Below, in pieces: positions 11,322-20,741 of a DNA stretch of 64,000 nt (positions are counted from its first letter, which is position 1; each line of letters starts with the position of its first letter). Both the position numbers and the translations under genes were made by a program. The stretch lies in NCBI GenBank assembly GCA_037178625.1, contig CM074144.1:496001-560000 (forward strand), read 5' to 3'. Source of the stretch: Skeletonema tropicum (taxonomy: Eukaryota; Bacillariophyta; Thalassiosirophyceae; Thalassiosirales; Thalassiosiraceae). The notes beneath the pieces are model-generated. The model ran no database searches and was not told the origin of the DNA. It saw only the letters and a list, made by a program, of their open reading frames with translations.

Positions 11322-11367
11322 AGAGAGTGTATGCTGTAACGTAAATCATTTGTACATATAAGTATCT

Positions 11368-12796
11368 CTATTTTGGTAACTCTTTCAATGTTGTCATCGA
11401 AACTTTTTGACCATCATAGAAGGCACTTTCTAGACGTTTTGACAGTCCATGACCCTGCATCACAGCCTTACTCTGCATACATCCTCTACGAGTAGGATTT
11501 CCCATAAGAGGTACGGTTACATCGCTCACTCCATCACCATCCAAATTGTCAACAATGCACAACTTCCAATCATCTATAGAATTGCAGTGCAGCTTCTTTG
11601 AGTCAGGGCCATATTCATCTTGCCACTTCTTCCATTGTTCTGATATTCTCTCATCTTCTACAGATGCACTGTCATCATCATCATCCAGTACAATCCCATC
11701 AGGGTACAGCTTCTACGACACAGTCTGCTAATACTCCCCTTGGTCCAGTGCTCCCTGCCGGCCAAGTATTGAATAATATCACGGATCGTTGTTGTGATAG
11801 ATCTTCGTTGTGTAAATAATCATCAGTCGTCGTCTTCTTCATCATCCCAAAATAGTCATCGTCATCATCATCATCATCATCTTCACAATCCTCCTCACAA
11901 TCCTTTTCTAAAAAGGCAGCAATTTCTTCTTCACTCAACAAGAATCGATCAGGTGGTTTCGGAACACAATGAAATGCTGCTCCGTCAAATCTCAATAATC
12001 TTCCATTAACAGCTGGCACAATCGCCATCTTCTCTTCTTGTGCATCCTGATGATGATCATCATCATCATCATTGTCTAGAAGGCCATATTGACGTTTGGT
12101 CTCCTCATCCCAATAGTTTTCAACATCCACAATATATTCTTGAACTCGTTCCTTCCTATTTTCTGGTGAATTGTGTGATGCAGCACCAACAGTATCATGA
12201 TGTTGTTGTGTCGTCTGTGCAGATGATGATTGAATCGTACGAGGAGTCACAGATCCCCAGGCCACTTTTCGATTGAATACGACTGTTGGACCCATTCTAC
12301 TTTGCTTTTCTTCCTCTGTTACTATTGCTGATTCTTCGCCACTACTGCTTTCTTCACTATTAGTTGGTTCCTCTTCTTCAGATAATATGACGTTACTGTT
12401 GGCAATTTGCAGATACAACACATGCCCATGCTTCGGACAACGTAACACCCCCTCGTCCTTCAACGTATTCTCGTCAATATCCGCATGTGCATCCAAATTT
12501 ATATACTGACTCCTACTCCAATACTCCACCATTGGACTTGTATCATTCAACTGTCGCAGAATCGAATCGAGCGCATTTTCGATTGGTGTGAGTTTTTGTT
12601 GACCGGAATGAACCTTTGGACCACGGTAGAATAGGCTGGATCCGTCATGTGATCGGCGTGTGTGTTGGAGGGTGAGTTTGTGTAGGTCTTGACATGTGGA
12701 TGGTGCGATGACGTTATCGTAGACAGAGACTGAGAATGAAGAAGTGATGGATGCTGGCAGTAGTAGGAGGAGGTGAAGGATGATGTTGGCCATCAT
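11368..12796 (-). pseudogene. Secreted 2OG-Fe(II) dioxygenase-like gene, one +1 frame change
   Basis: The frame starts at ATG 12796 with a signal peptide (MMANIILHLLLLLPASITSS). A region like the prolyl-4-hydroxylase fold follows: an H-x-D pair in DAHADID (about residue 104), a later His in RFDGAAFHCVPKP, and a downstream Arg in RSVILFNTWP. These are the expected iron and 2-oxoglutarate positions, but the match is by eye. Two acidic low-complexity inserts separate them. The frame stops at 11699; dropping one C from the CCC at about 11702-11704 lets it continue through DGIVLDDDDDSASVEDERIS to the stop at 11368. It ends 46 bp from the convergent coiled-coil gene. It may be a functional gene with a consensus error. 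The substrate is unknown; secretory-pathway location is inferred from the signal peptide. Confidence 0.6.
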
Positions 12797-13027
12797 TTTG
12801 GATGTCTACGTGGCGTGGCAATGTTGCCGTGCGTCGATGGTGAGATTGGTAATGGTCATGGAATGATGTGGAGGCGAGCGACACACAGGGTGATGAGTGG
12901 CGGACTTTTTGAGACACTCATCCTTGAGATGTGACTGTCACACTACGACCAAAAAATTCGCCTTCAACTGCATGCACTTTCCAACTTCCAACACACAAAA
13001 ACTTCTCTTCTTGTAAATATTTTTTGG

Positions 13028-13547
13028 TACAAGTCAAAAACCATTTTGCGTCCATTCGACCATTTTGCGTCCAAATTTTGACTCGCCATTTTTGGTGATC
13101 TCCATCTTGACGAAACGGTGGTCTCCCAAAGAAATAAATTACGCAGTTCTTTAGCATAGTAATAGGAGTAAAATTTTGTATCAGGTTTAGGTTATCACTA
13201 TGTTATAGACTGTAACAGATGTACGTGCCGAAAATCTCATGGTTCGGCTGACATTTCGGCTGACGTTTTGTCTACGGGGGGCTTTTGTACTGCAACCTAC
13301 GTAGGAATTCCGACTGACCATTTTGCGTCCACCACACAAAATCGCCTAAAGTTCATCTATGATGTTGAGGTGGTTCTTTATGGTATGATGGTCTGTATAG
13401 GCAAACTTAAGCCCTTCAGACAGTTTACTAAGGGAATGCGTCTTCGGTGGGTGCCGTGGTAATGAAGGGCAATATGTAATATTGCCCCAAAGTGGCCTGA
13501 CATTCGACAATTTTGGGTGGACGCAAAATTAATGGTTTTTGACTTGT
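13028..13547. repeat. ~520-bp inverted-repeat unit
   Basis: TACAAGTCAAAAACCATTTT at 13028 onward is inverted at 13519-13547, with a ~25-bp near-perfect match including GCGTCC/GGACGC. CCATTTTGCGTCCA motifs recur inside at 13049-13072 and 13317-13331. It is probably a degenerate MITE. The short ORFs inside show no family signature. Confidence 0.6.
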
Positions 13548-13903
13548 ATGATGTTCGTTCATGCTCTCTACATAATTCCATTCACATAAATTGTCGACAA
13601 TTACAATGAGACACAGCCACATTTGGCCAACCAAGGCTTCTATCGCTCAACTCTGTGCGCCCCTTGTTCTCACCCCCTCCGAACGGGTACAGGCCCCTTA
13701 TCCGTTCGTTGATCTTGAGAACCCATTTGATTCTCATCTACACGACGCATGAGACAAATGACAAGCCTTTTATGGCCTTTTTTTGCATTTTTTGGATCTC
13801 AACCGAGTGCAATGTTCACTTCACCTATCCTCATAAAAACAACCAAGAGGAAGTTAGCACATCGACCGGCTGCTCACAAATAATAACTGAATATATATTA
13901 AGA
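13548..13903 (+). promoter_or_regulatory. Upstream region of the silaffin/cingulin-like gene
   Basis: Non-coding 356 bp before the start codon. An ATATATATTA stretch (13891-13900) lies just before the ATG and is too close to be a usual TATA box. No defined promoter motif was recognised. Confidence 0.25.
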
Positions 13904-15907
13904 ATGAAGATCTATCAGTTGGCATTAGCGCTCATCACAATTGCCGCCGCCAGTGCGGAGGATGTAAGCGCCTCTCTGTTTTGCTCTTCATTTATCATTA
14001 TAAAATCATGAACTCATTTGTTTATTATTAAATGTTTCGTTTTTTCATAGGGATGGTCCTCTCCAGTCGATGATTGGACCGGCAGCGGCAGTGGCAGTGG
14101 AAAGAGTGGAAAGGGCAGCGGATCTGGATCCGGATCCGGATCCGGCTCCGGATCCGGTTCTAAGTCAGGCAAGAGCGGTTCCTCTGGATCTGGAAGCTTG
14201 TCATCAAGCAGCAGCAGCAGCAGCGGCAGCAGTAGCTCATCCTCATCTGGAAAGTCCGGCAAGGGCTCCGGCAGCGGCAGCGGCAGTGGAAAGAGTGGAA
14301 AGGGCAGCGGATCTGGATCGGGCAGCAGTGACAGCAGTAGCTGGTCATCAAACAGCGACAGCTGGTCATCAAGCAGCAGCAGCTGGTCATCAAGCAGCAG
14401 CAGCTGGTCCTCATCATCTGGAAGTGGAAAGTCCGGCAAGAGTGGCTCCGGCGGTGGAAAGAGTGGAAAGAGCGGTGGACACGGATGGGGATCAAGTGGC
14501 AGCGGAAAGAGTGGCAAGAGCGGTGGATACGGATGGGGATCAAGCGGCAGTGGTAAGAGTGGAAAGAGCGGCTCCGGTGGATGCGGCAAGAGTGGAAAGA
14601 GCGGCGGCGGCAGCAGCGGATGTTGGCATAGCAGCAGTAGTTGGTCCTCAAGCGGTGACAAAAGTTGGTCTTCAAGCGATAGCTGGTCTTCAAGTGATAG
14701 CTGGTCTTCAAGTGATAGCTGGTCTTCAAGTGATAGCTGGTCTTCATCAAGCAGCAGCGGCAAGTCTGGAAAGAGCGGTTCCTCTGGATCTGGAAGTGGA
14801 AAGTCCGGCAAGAGTGGTTCTCATTATCGAATTGATCGATCTGAGGCCCCTATTCATTGGGCTGATTCGACAGAAGGATGGGGGAGTTGGTCCGCCAGCC
14901 CGGACTCCGGCTCCGGTTCTAAGTCGGGCAAGAGTGGTTACTCTGGATCTGGAAGCTCGTCGTCAAGCAGCGGCAGCAGCAGCGGCAGCAGCAGCAGTAG
15001 CTCATCCTCATCTGGAAAGTCCGGCAAGAGTGGCTCCGGCAGCGGCAGTGGCAGTGGCAGCAGTAGCTCATCCTCATCTGGAAAGTCCGGCAAGAGTGGC
15101 TCCGGCAGCGGCAGTGGCAGTGGCAGCAGCAGTAGCAGTGGAAAGAGTGGAAAGGGATCTGGATCAAGCAGCAGTGACAGCAGCAGCAGCAACAGTAACA
15201 GTAACAGCAGCAGCAGTGGCAGCAGCAGCTCGTCCTCAAGCAGCAGCAGCTCGTCCTCAAGCAGCAGCAGCTCGTCCTCAAGCAGCAGCAGCTCGTCCTC
15301 ATCATCTAGAAGTGGAAAGTCCGGCAAGAGTGGCTCTGGCGGTGGCAGTGGAAAGTCCGGCAAGAGTGGCTCCGGCGGTGGCAGTGGAAAGTCCGGCAAG
15401 AGTGGATCCGGCGGTGGCAGTGGTAAGAGTGGAAAGAGCGGCGGACACGGATGGGGCAGTGGTAAGAGTGGAAAGAGCGGCTCCGGATGCGGCAAGAGTG
15501 GAAAGAGCGGCGGCGGCAGCAGCGGATGTTGGCAAAGCAGCAGTAGTTGGTCCTCAAGCGGCGACAGCAGCTGGTCTTCAAGCGATAGCTGGTCTTCAAG
15601 TGATAGCTGGTCTTCAAGCAGCAGTAGCTGGTCCTCATCAAGCAGCAGCGGCAAGTCTGGCAAGAGCGGTTCCTCTGGATCTGGAAGTGGAAGTGGAAAG
15701 TCAGGGAAGAGCAGCTCGTCTGGATCTGGATCTGGATCTGGAAGCTCATCATCCAGTTCAGGTAGTGGAAAGTCAGGCAAGAGCGGTTCCTCTGGATCTG
15801 GAAGCTCGTCGTCGAGCGGTTCCTCCGTATCTGGAAGCTCCTCATCAAGCAGCAGTAGTAGCTCGTCCTCATCTGGAAAGTCAGGCAAGAGCGGATCTGG
15901 TTGGTAA
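13904..15907 (+). CDS. Secreted Lys/Ser/Gly/Trp-rich protein, silaffin/cingulin-like
   Basis: Two exons, 13904-13963 and 14051-15907, joined over an 87-bp intron (GTAAGC...CATAG) give a 638-residue protein. Residues 1-18 are a signal peptide (MKIYQLALALITIAAASA). The mature chain is almost only S, G, K and W. It has 25 K-S-G-K clusters, which fit the KxxK pattern of diatom silaffins and cingulins, where the lysines carry polyamines and the serines phosphate. Trp-rich blocks (SSWSSS, SSDSWSS) at about residues 118-141, 212-251 and 513-549 alternate with the Lys clusters, as in W-type cingulins. A poly-Ser stretch covers about 397-441. A short ordinary linker (SHYRIDRSEAPIHWADSTEG, about 278-297) divides two similar halves, which indicates internal duplication. 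Location in silica or the girdle-band matrix is inferred from composition only. Confidence 0.82.
13964..14050 (+). other. Intron directly after the signal-peptide exon
   Basis: 87 bp, GTAAGC at the 5' end and TTTTTTCATAG at the 3' end, phase 0. It separates the signal-peptide codons from the repetitive exon. Confidence 0.8.
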
Positions 15908-16881
15908 AGTAGCGGCAGCATCTGGTCATTGAAGCAGCAGCCGATAACGCACTGCTTCGTGTATTGGCTCAGCTTCTCTCCCGTGCTAAGTAGGTAATTT
16001 GTTTTCATATAGGTGTTATAATAATAGGATACGGTTTTAAGATCTAATGCAATCTCTCTATCTCTATCCTTTTTCATCTTCTTTATCCAAAGCATCTCTA
16101 CTTATGTCTATCTATCAACGTGAAACAAAACTTGTTTGTTTTCCTTCGACATAGGTACGACCCATTATGTGACCTACGGAGTGAAAATGAATTCAGATTA
16201 CTAACTGCAGATAACAATTTTTTTCCACATAATCCAATCATTTGCATGTCCCGCAATACTTATTAGATTAGAGGGTTCCCGTGATATTAGAGATACAGCC
16301 AATAATTTTACAAATTGTAGTCCATCCGCGCCGTTGGCTTTTTTGGTACGATTATCATAGAGCCTGCCCACAGCGGTTCACGCCTCGCGTAATTTGACGG
16401 TTAACGTCTCTCGTCATTTTTCTTCTTTTTTGTCACAATAAGTGAAAGTAGTAGAAACTCCTACTTCTATTGTACCTACTACTTCTAATTATTACCAAAC
16501 ATCGCACTCGTACATAAGACGCGTAGAAGCAATTTCGTCTTAGTTTGTGGCACACTTTTGGACTAAAAGTCCAAGAGACGCTAACCGTCGCCATGAACCG
16601 CTGTGATGCCGCAGGGCCGGCGCCCCCAGCCACAAAAGTTTACTGTTTAATACCGACGCGACGATGCCGATGAAATATGAAATTGTGAAGTCATTTGGCA
16701 AAGAAAGTCACTCCCTCTAGAGACCAAACGACTACCGCTGACTCCATTCGTGGTGACCAATCTTGCCGTGTGTGTTGCTAAACTATTGGTCGGTGTATCC
16801 AGAGCGAGGAGAGCAAGCCACAAGCCACACCTCCATCCAAGCGGCATACTTAAGTGTCTATTTTGATCTCTCTAATCAAAA
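15908..16881. other. Intergenic, no gene seen
   Basis: Roughly 970 bp between the silaffin/cingulin-like gene and the MYND gene. Short ORFs show no family features. The last 200 bp probably hold the promoter of the next gene, but no motif was identified. Confidence 0.5.
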
Positions 16882-17860
16882 ATGAAGTGTTCAGCGTGCG
16901 GAAAATTCGGTATCAAGCTCAAAAAATGCACGGAATGCTACTCCTCGGTACGATATTGCAACGTTCAATGCCAAAAATCCCATCGCAAGGCCCACAAGAA
17001 GGAATGCAGGAAGATTGCAGCTGAGAAGGCATCATTTGATGCGGCTGTTATGGAACTACCGCTGAGTAATGACGAAGTTGTTCATCCGCCTCCCCGAACC
17101 CGAGTGCCCGCTGTGTATGTACACCTTGCCCCCAAATATATCACGTCAATCGAAATACATGCCTTGCTGTGCTCAAGTTATTTGCAAGGCGTGTTACTCA
17201 AGCGGCATGGACATTTTTCCATCATCAGGAGATCAATTTGGATCGTCATTGCTCGCCAACTTTCTTCCTGGAAATTTTGAAAAGCAACTTGAAAAAATAA
17301 AGTGCCCATTTTGCCGCAGCGCTGACACAGTCCCGATTAAAGATGGGCAGAAAAGACACGATAAGCGATTGGAAGAACGGGCTGAAGGGGGGGATGCTAC
17401 TGCAATGTTGGAACTTGGAAAAGCATACTACAGTGGAAGACCTGAGTTTAATTATGAAAAAGGTAAATTTGATGATAACGTTGGTCAAGATACTGCAAAA
17501 GCTCTTGAATGCATCAAGAAAGCAGCTGATCTCGGCAATGGGCATGCATTTTTTTGGCTATCTGAACTCCATCGAAAGAACCATGAAGCCGAGGAGTACT
17601 TGGTCTGTCTTCAAAAGGCTGCACAGCTGGGGAGTTTTGAGGCCCACGTTGAAATAGCAGATATTGCATTGAAAAGGGATAATAAGAAGAAAGCGATGGA
17701 ACATTATAAAGTTCTAGCAGCGGCTGGCTCGATTCAGTATAGTCAAAATGCTATTGATCACCTCAAGGCTGGGTATACGGAGGGGCTTGTGACCAAAGAT
17801 GAGTATGCTTCGTCGCTTAGAGCATATCAATCAGCTCGTGAGGATATTCATGAGTCCTGA
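16882..17860 (+). CDS. MYND finger / RING-like / Sel1-repeat protein, one +1 frame change
   Basis: The frame opens with a MYND zinc finger in the first 40 residues (CSAC, KKCTEC, YCNVQCQ, HRKAHKKEC). Next is a RING-like Cys motif (CPLCMYTLPP, PCCAQVICKACY, KCPFCR), then Sel1-like helical repeats from about residue 165 (DATAMLELGKAYYSG, DTAKALECIKKAADLGNGHA, EYLVCLQKAAQLGSFEAH). Diatoms have many proteins with this order; Sel1 repeats serve as protein-interaction scaffolds. The MYND part and the rest are in different frames. Dropping one A at about 17072 (GACGAAGTT) joins DE to LFIRLPEPECPLC exactly where family members continue. The rest is intact, so the gene may be functional with a consensus error. 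A role in ubiquitin transfer or scaffolding is not demonstrable here. Confidence 0.75.
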
Positions 17861-17929
17861 TAGACTGCGTTGGGCAAGATTTGGTGTTACTACTGATGGT
17901 CAACTGAGCCCTGATTTCCTTTGATTGGA

Positions 17930-18125
17930 TGGCAAAATATATGGGCGACACGTAACGCCCTTTAGATGAACGAACAATATATGAATGGATGCATATGCAT
18001 GTAACACAGATTGTTTCCGTCGATTGTTTGTATGCGGAAGCATAAGTATTTGGGTGGCAAAAGTATTTGTGCGACACGTAGTCGCCCCTTTCAATTGAAA
18101 GAGAGGATATGGATGAATACATAAC
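17930..18125. repeat. Imperfect ~130-bp direct duplication in the 3' flank
   Basis: GGCAAAATATATGGGCGACACGTA..CGCCC at about 17930 is repeated as GGCAAAAGTATTTGTGCGACACGTA..CGCCCC at about 18055, each followed by a related ATGGATG-containing tail. Low complexity, non-coding. Confidence 0.5.
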
Positions 18126-18388
18126 ATGAACCACAAATATACTAAATGGAATGTGATTACTATACTAAATGCTTTGAATATTTGTTAAGATGAAGCAATA
18201 CGCTTTTGGCCCGTGTTAACACTACAAAACACGGTTAGACAGGCTACAATCTGCAGTGTTCGACTGCAAATGCACTTGCATAAGTCAGAGTCAGCGAGTG
18301 ATACATGAATGTGCAATTCTAACTTCTTGACAGATAACAACCTCCGCAGGAACACCAGATCTTCATTATTTATCTGACGTATCACATA

Positions 18389-19130
18389 CCATCAGGGGGA
18401 AAAAGCGCCTCTGGCGCTCAAATCGGCCTGTTTTTAAGCGCATTTAAGCGCCTGCGTAGCCCTGGTACAAAATCCTACGGGCTTTCTCGTAGCAGTAGGA
18501 ATTGACACGTCATCAAAGAACAGCCATCCGGATGGTGCCACGTCATGATGTGACAGTCATTTGAATGGTGTTTGAGTGGTGCCACGTCATGATGTGACAC
18601 AATTCAGCACAAAGTCCGACCCGATCGAATGAGGAATGGAGCAAAAGGTAGAAGATGCTTCACATTTCACCTCGTAACTCGTAACATTACTCTCCACCGA
18701 TGGCAATACTGTCGTCATTGATTTTGAACAGGATAAACGAAACTCAGTATAGTATCGTCATGTCAAAGAGTCTTCCTTCTTCGGACGTTAGCAATGCAAA
18801 GCCTTCGTCTCCCTCAGTTGCAACAAAAAATGTCTGCTTGCATGGAAGTCGATGACACTTTCGCTAGTTAAATGTTACTGTTTGTTATGTAAAAGTATAC
18901 ATATAAGGTAAATATATTTTGTTGCAATCCAGTGCGTTGTCATCTATGATATTATGAGCGACATTGCGTTGCCTACTTAATTTTAGGTACTTATGCCAGG
19001 CAAGAACTCCCTTCTTCTCTTCCAGAAGAAGCGGGGAAGCTAGAAAAAGTCTCACTTTTAAGCGGTAAAGTTGCGCTTAAGTGAAAAGGCTCAAATGGGG
19101 CCGATTTTAAGCCGCTTTTTCCCCTGATGG
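18389..19130. mobile_element. ~740-bp MITE-like element
   Basis: The ends are CCATCAGGGGGAAAAAGCG and its reverse complement (CGCTTTTTCCCCTGATGG, ending 19130). Weaker inverted matches continue inward (AAATCGGCC and AAGCGC motifs). A TA lies at both outer borders, offset by one base on the right. There is no coding capacity. Internally, GGTGCCACGTCATGATGTGACA occurs twice (from about 18534 and 18578), and a third ACGTCA lies at 18508-18513. Confidence 0.65.
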
Positions 19131-19485
19131 CTAGATAGATTGTGGTTTTATCAGCATTTTATTCAGCTCAAAAAGTGGAGATCCCATAGATCCCGTTATG
19201 TACCATGTACTTACTCAAATTTAGCGATATAATCAGGTTCCGACGTATCGCCCCTATGATCACAAATGATAAGGATTCCACCGTAATTACTTAGTAAACT
19301 CGATCTCAAGACACTTTCTTACTCACACTGCTTTCTCCTTTTCAGCGATGAAGACAATATTTTTTACCATCAAAAAATGAGGATGGAGTTTACGCTGTGT
19401 TGTAAAAAGTAGTAGGTAGTAGCAACTAGTAACCAAAGGGATCAATAATAGGTAGTACTAATAGCGGCTACCTGCCTCGTAGCGA
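19131..19485. other. Upstream region of the coiled-coil gene at 19486
   Basis: 355 bp of non-coding sequence between the MITE and the ATG. No motif was recognised. Confidence 0.4.
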
Positions 19486-20622
19486 ATGAGGCAAACCACA
19501 GAGAGGAACGTTATGGTGGGAGAGGGCAGCGGTACGGCTGGCGAGTCGTACAGTGAAAGATCTAGCTTGGCACGAGTGCGAGCCAGCCGAAAAGCTCAAG
19601 CCAACTCATCATCCGGAGTGTCACCGATGATTCAGCGGCAGCCACTCAATCAACAAAACGTAATGAACTGTCAATCCATTCCACCGCCACCGCCGCTACC
19701 CGAAGCTGCTACTGCTTCCTCTGGTAGTCACAAAAGTCAGAAAAGAAATCAAGACAAGGCTCTGGTAAAGTTACTTGCGGAAATGAGAGATCTAGAGAAA
19801 AAGATGAACACACAAGCAGCCGAATACGCGGTAGAACGGAAGCAGCTCCAGAATACTGTACATCAGCAGCAGCAGGAAATAATATCACTTAAGCAATCCA
19901 ATCATGAACTTGCAGTATCTAAAAAACAAGCAGAGCACACCCTGCGGAAAGTACTCACTCAGCTCGACCGATTTTCGACAGGCTGTTGGCAATTTCCCTC
20001 AAACAGTGTCAAAAAGATGTCTGAGGCTCTGCACACCCAGCTACAGGAATGGAAACGAACAATCAACGAAGAAGAGCTATCGCCGGAAGATGAATACTTG
20101 GAGAAAAGTACGATGGAAAAGATGCAGCAGTTACATTTGGAGGTGAAGCAATTGAGAGCAGAGAATAGAACTTTGAAGAAAGATGTGAAGGAAGATGTAC
20201 GTCATAGTAGTAAGAAGAGTGGTCACCGTAGCGCTACAAAACAAACTAGTAGCTCTCGGTGTGGGGTAGTGACTGATGATGAAGCGTCGAATCTTTCCGG
20301 CATGTCTTCGACCATCCTTTCCGGCATGTTGGAGTCTCCGAAAATGGATAAGGCAATGAATGGATTTTTGAATTCTCCTACGAAATCTCGTGCATCTACA
20401 AGGCGAGAGAAGGGTAGCCCGAGGTCCATACTGAAGCAATCAGGTCGATATGAATCTAGGCAGGACGATAACATTCTAAGACGCGGAGGTGGCTACAAGC
20501 AACGGGCCAAGTCCGTACCAAGTCTGCCACCACGATTACCCCACGGTAAAGTGGCTAGATTTGCTGGTGTAGACGATCCTGAGCTTGACTGTGACTGGGG
20601 AGATACAGAACATGAGGTCTAA
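19486..20622 (+). CDS. Hypothetical coiled-coil protein, 378 residues
   Basis: Single intact ORF. Residues 1-85 are basic, Ser/Gln-rich and disordered, with a proline run (SIPPPPPLPE near 65-74). Coiled coil is predicted by heptad pattern at about 88-145 (KLLAEMRDLEKKMNTQAAEY onward) and again at about 198-232 (EKMQQLHLEVKQLRAENRTL). The rest is Ser/Arg-rich with SP sites and an acidic end (DWGDTEHEV). The gene converges with the Ca2+-ATPase, leaving about 119 bp between stop codons. I do not recognise the family. The layout (disordered head, central coil, basic tail) would suit a cytoskeletal or scaffold protein, but that is a guess. Confidence 0.7.
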   Translation: MRQTTERNVMVGEGSGTAGESYSERSSLARVRASRKAQANSSSGVSPMIQRQPLNQQNVMNCQSIPPPPPLPEAATASSGSHKSQKRNQDKALVKLLAEMRDLEKKMNTQAAEYAVERKQLQNTVHQQQQEIISLKQSNHELAVSKKQAEHTLRKVLTQLDRFSTGCWQFPSNSVKKMSEALHTQLQEWKRTINEEELSPEDEYLEKSTMEKMQQLHLEVKQLRAENRTLKKDVKEDVRHSSKKSGHRSATKQTSSSRCGVVTDDEASNLSGMSSTILSGMLESPKMDKAMNGFLNSPTKSRASTRREKGSPRSILKQSGRYESRQDDNILRRGGGYKQRAKSVPSLPPRLPHGKVARFAGVDDPELDCDWGDTEHEV

Positions 20623-20741
20623 AGTTATGAAAAACTTGTACTATTATTCAGTTTCCTAACTCTTGAGTAGAACCTCTGAGAGGGTCCTTCCTTTATAACT
20701 TGATGTTTAATATATAATTATGAACTCACATTGTTAAAAAA

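Noticed and set aside
14014..16095. Long ORFs overlapping the silaffin/cingulin-like gene in other frames and on the minus strand
   Set aside because: They are translations of the same SGK/Ser codon repeats (Ala/Val-rich, Leu/Asp/Pro-rich). Only the frame with the signal peptide and a good intron makes a sensible secreted protein.
20555..20585. PP1-docking RVxF motif in KVARF of the coiled-coil protein
   Set aside because: The spacing does not fit the RVxF consensus.
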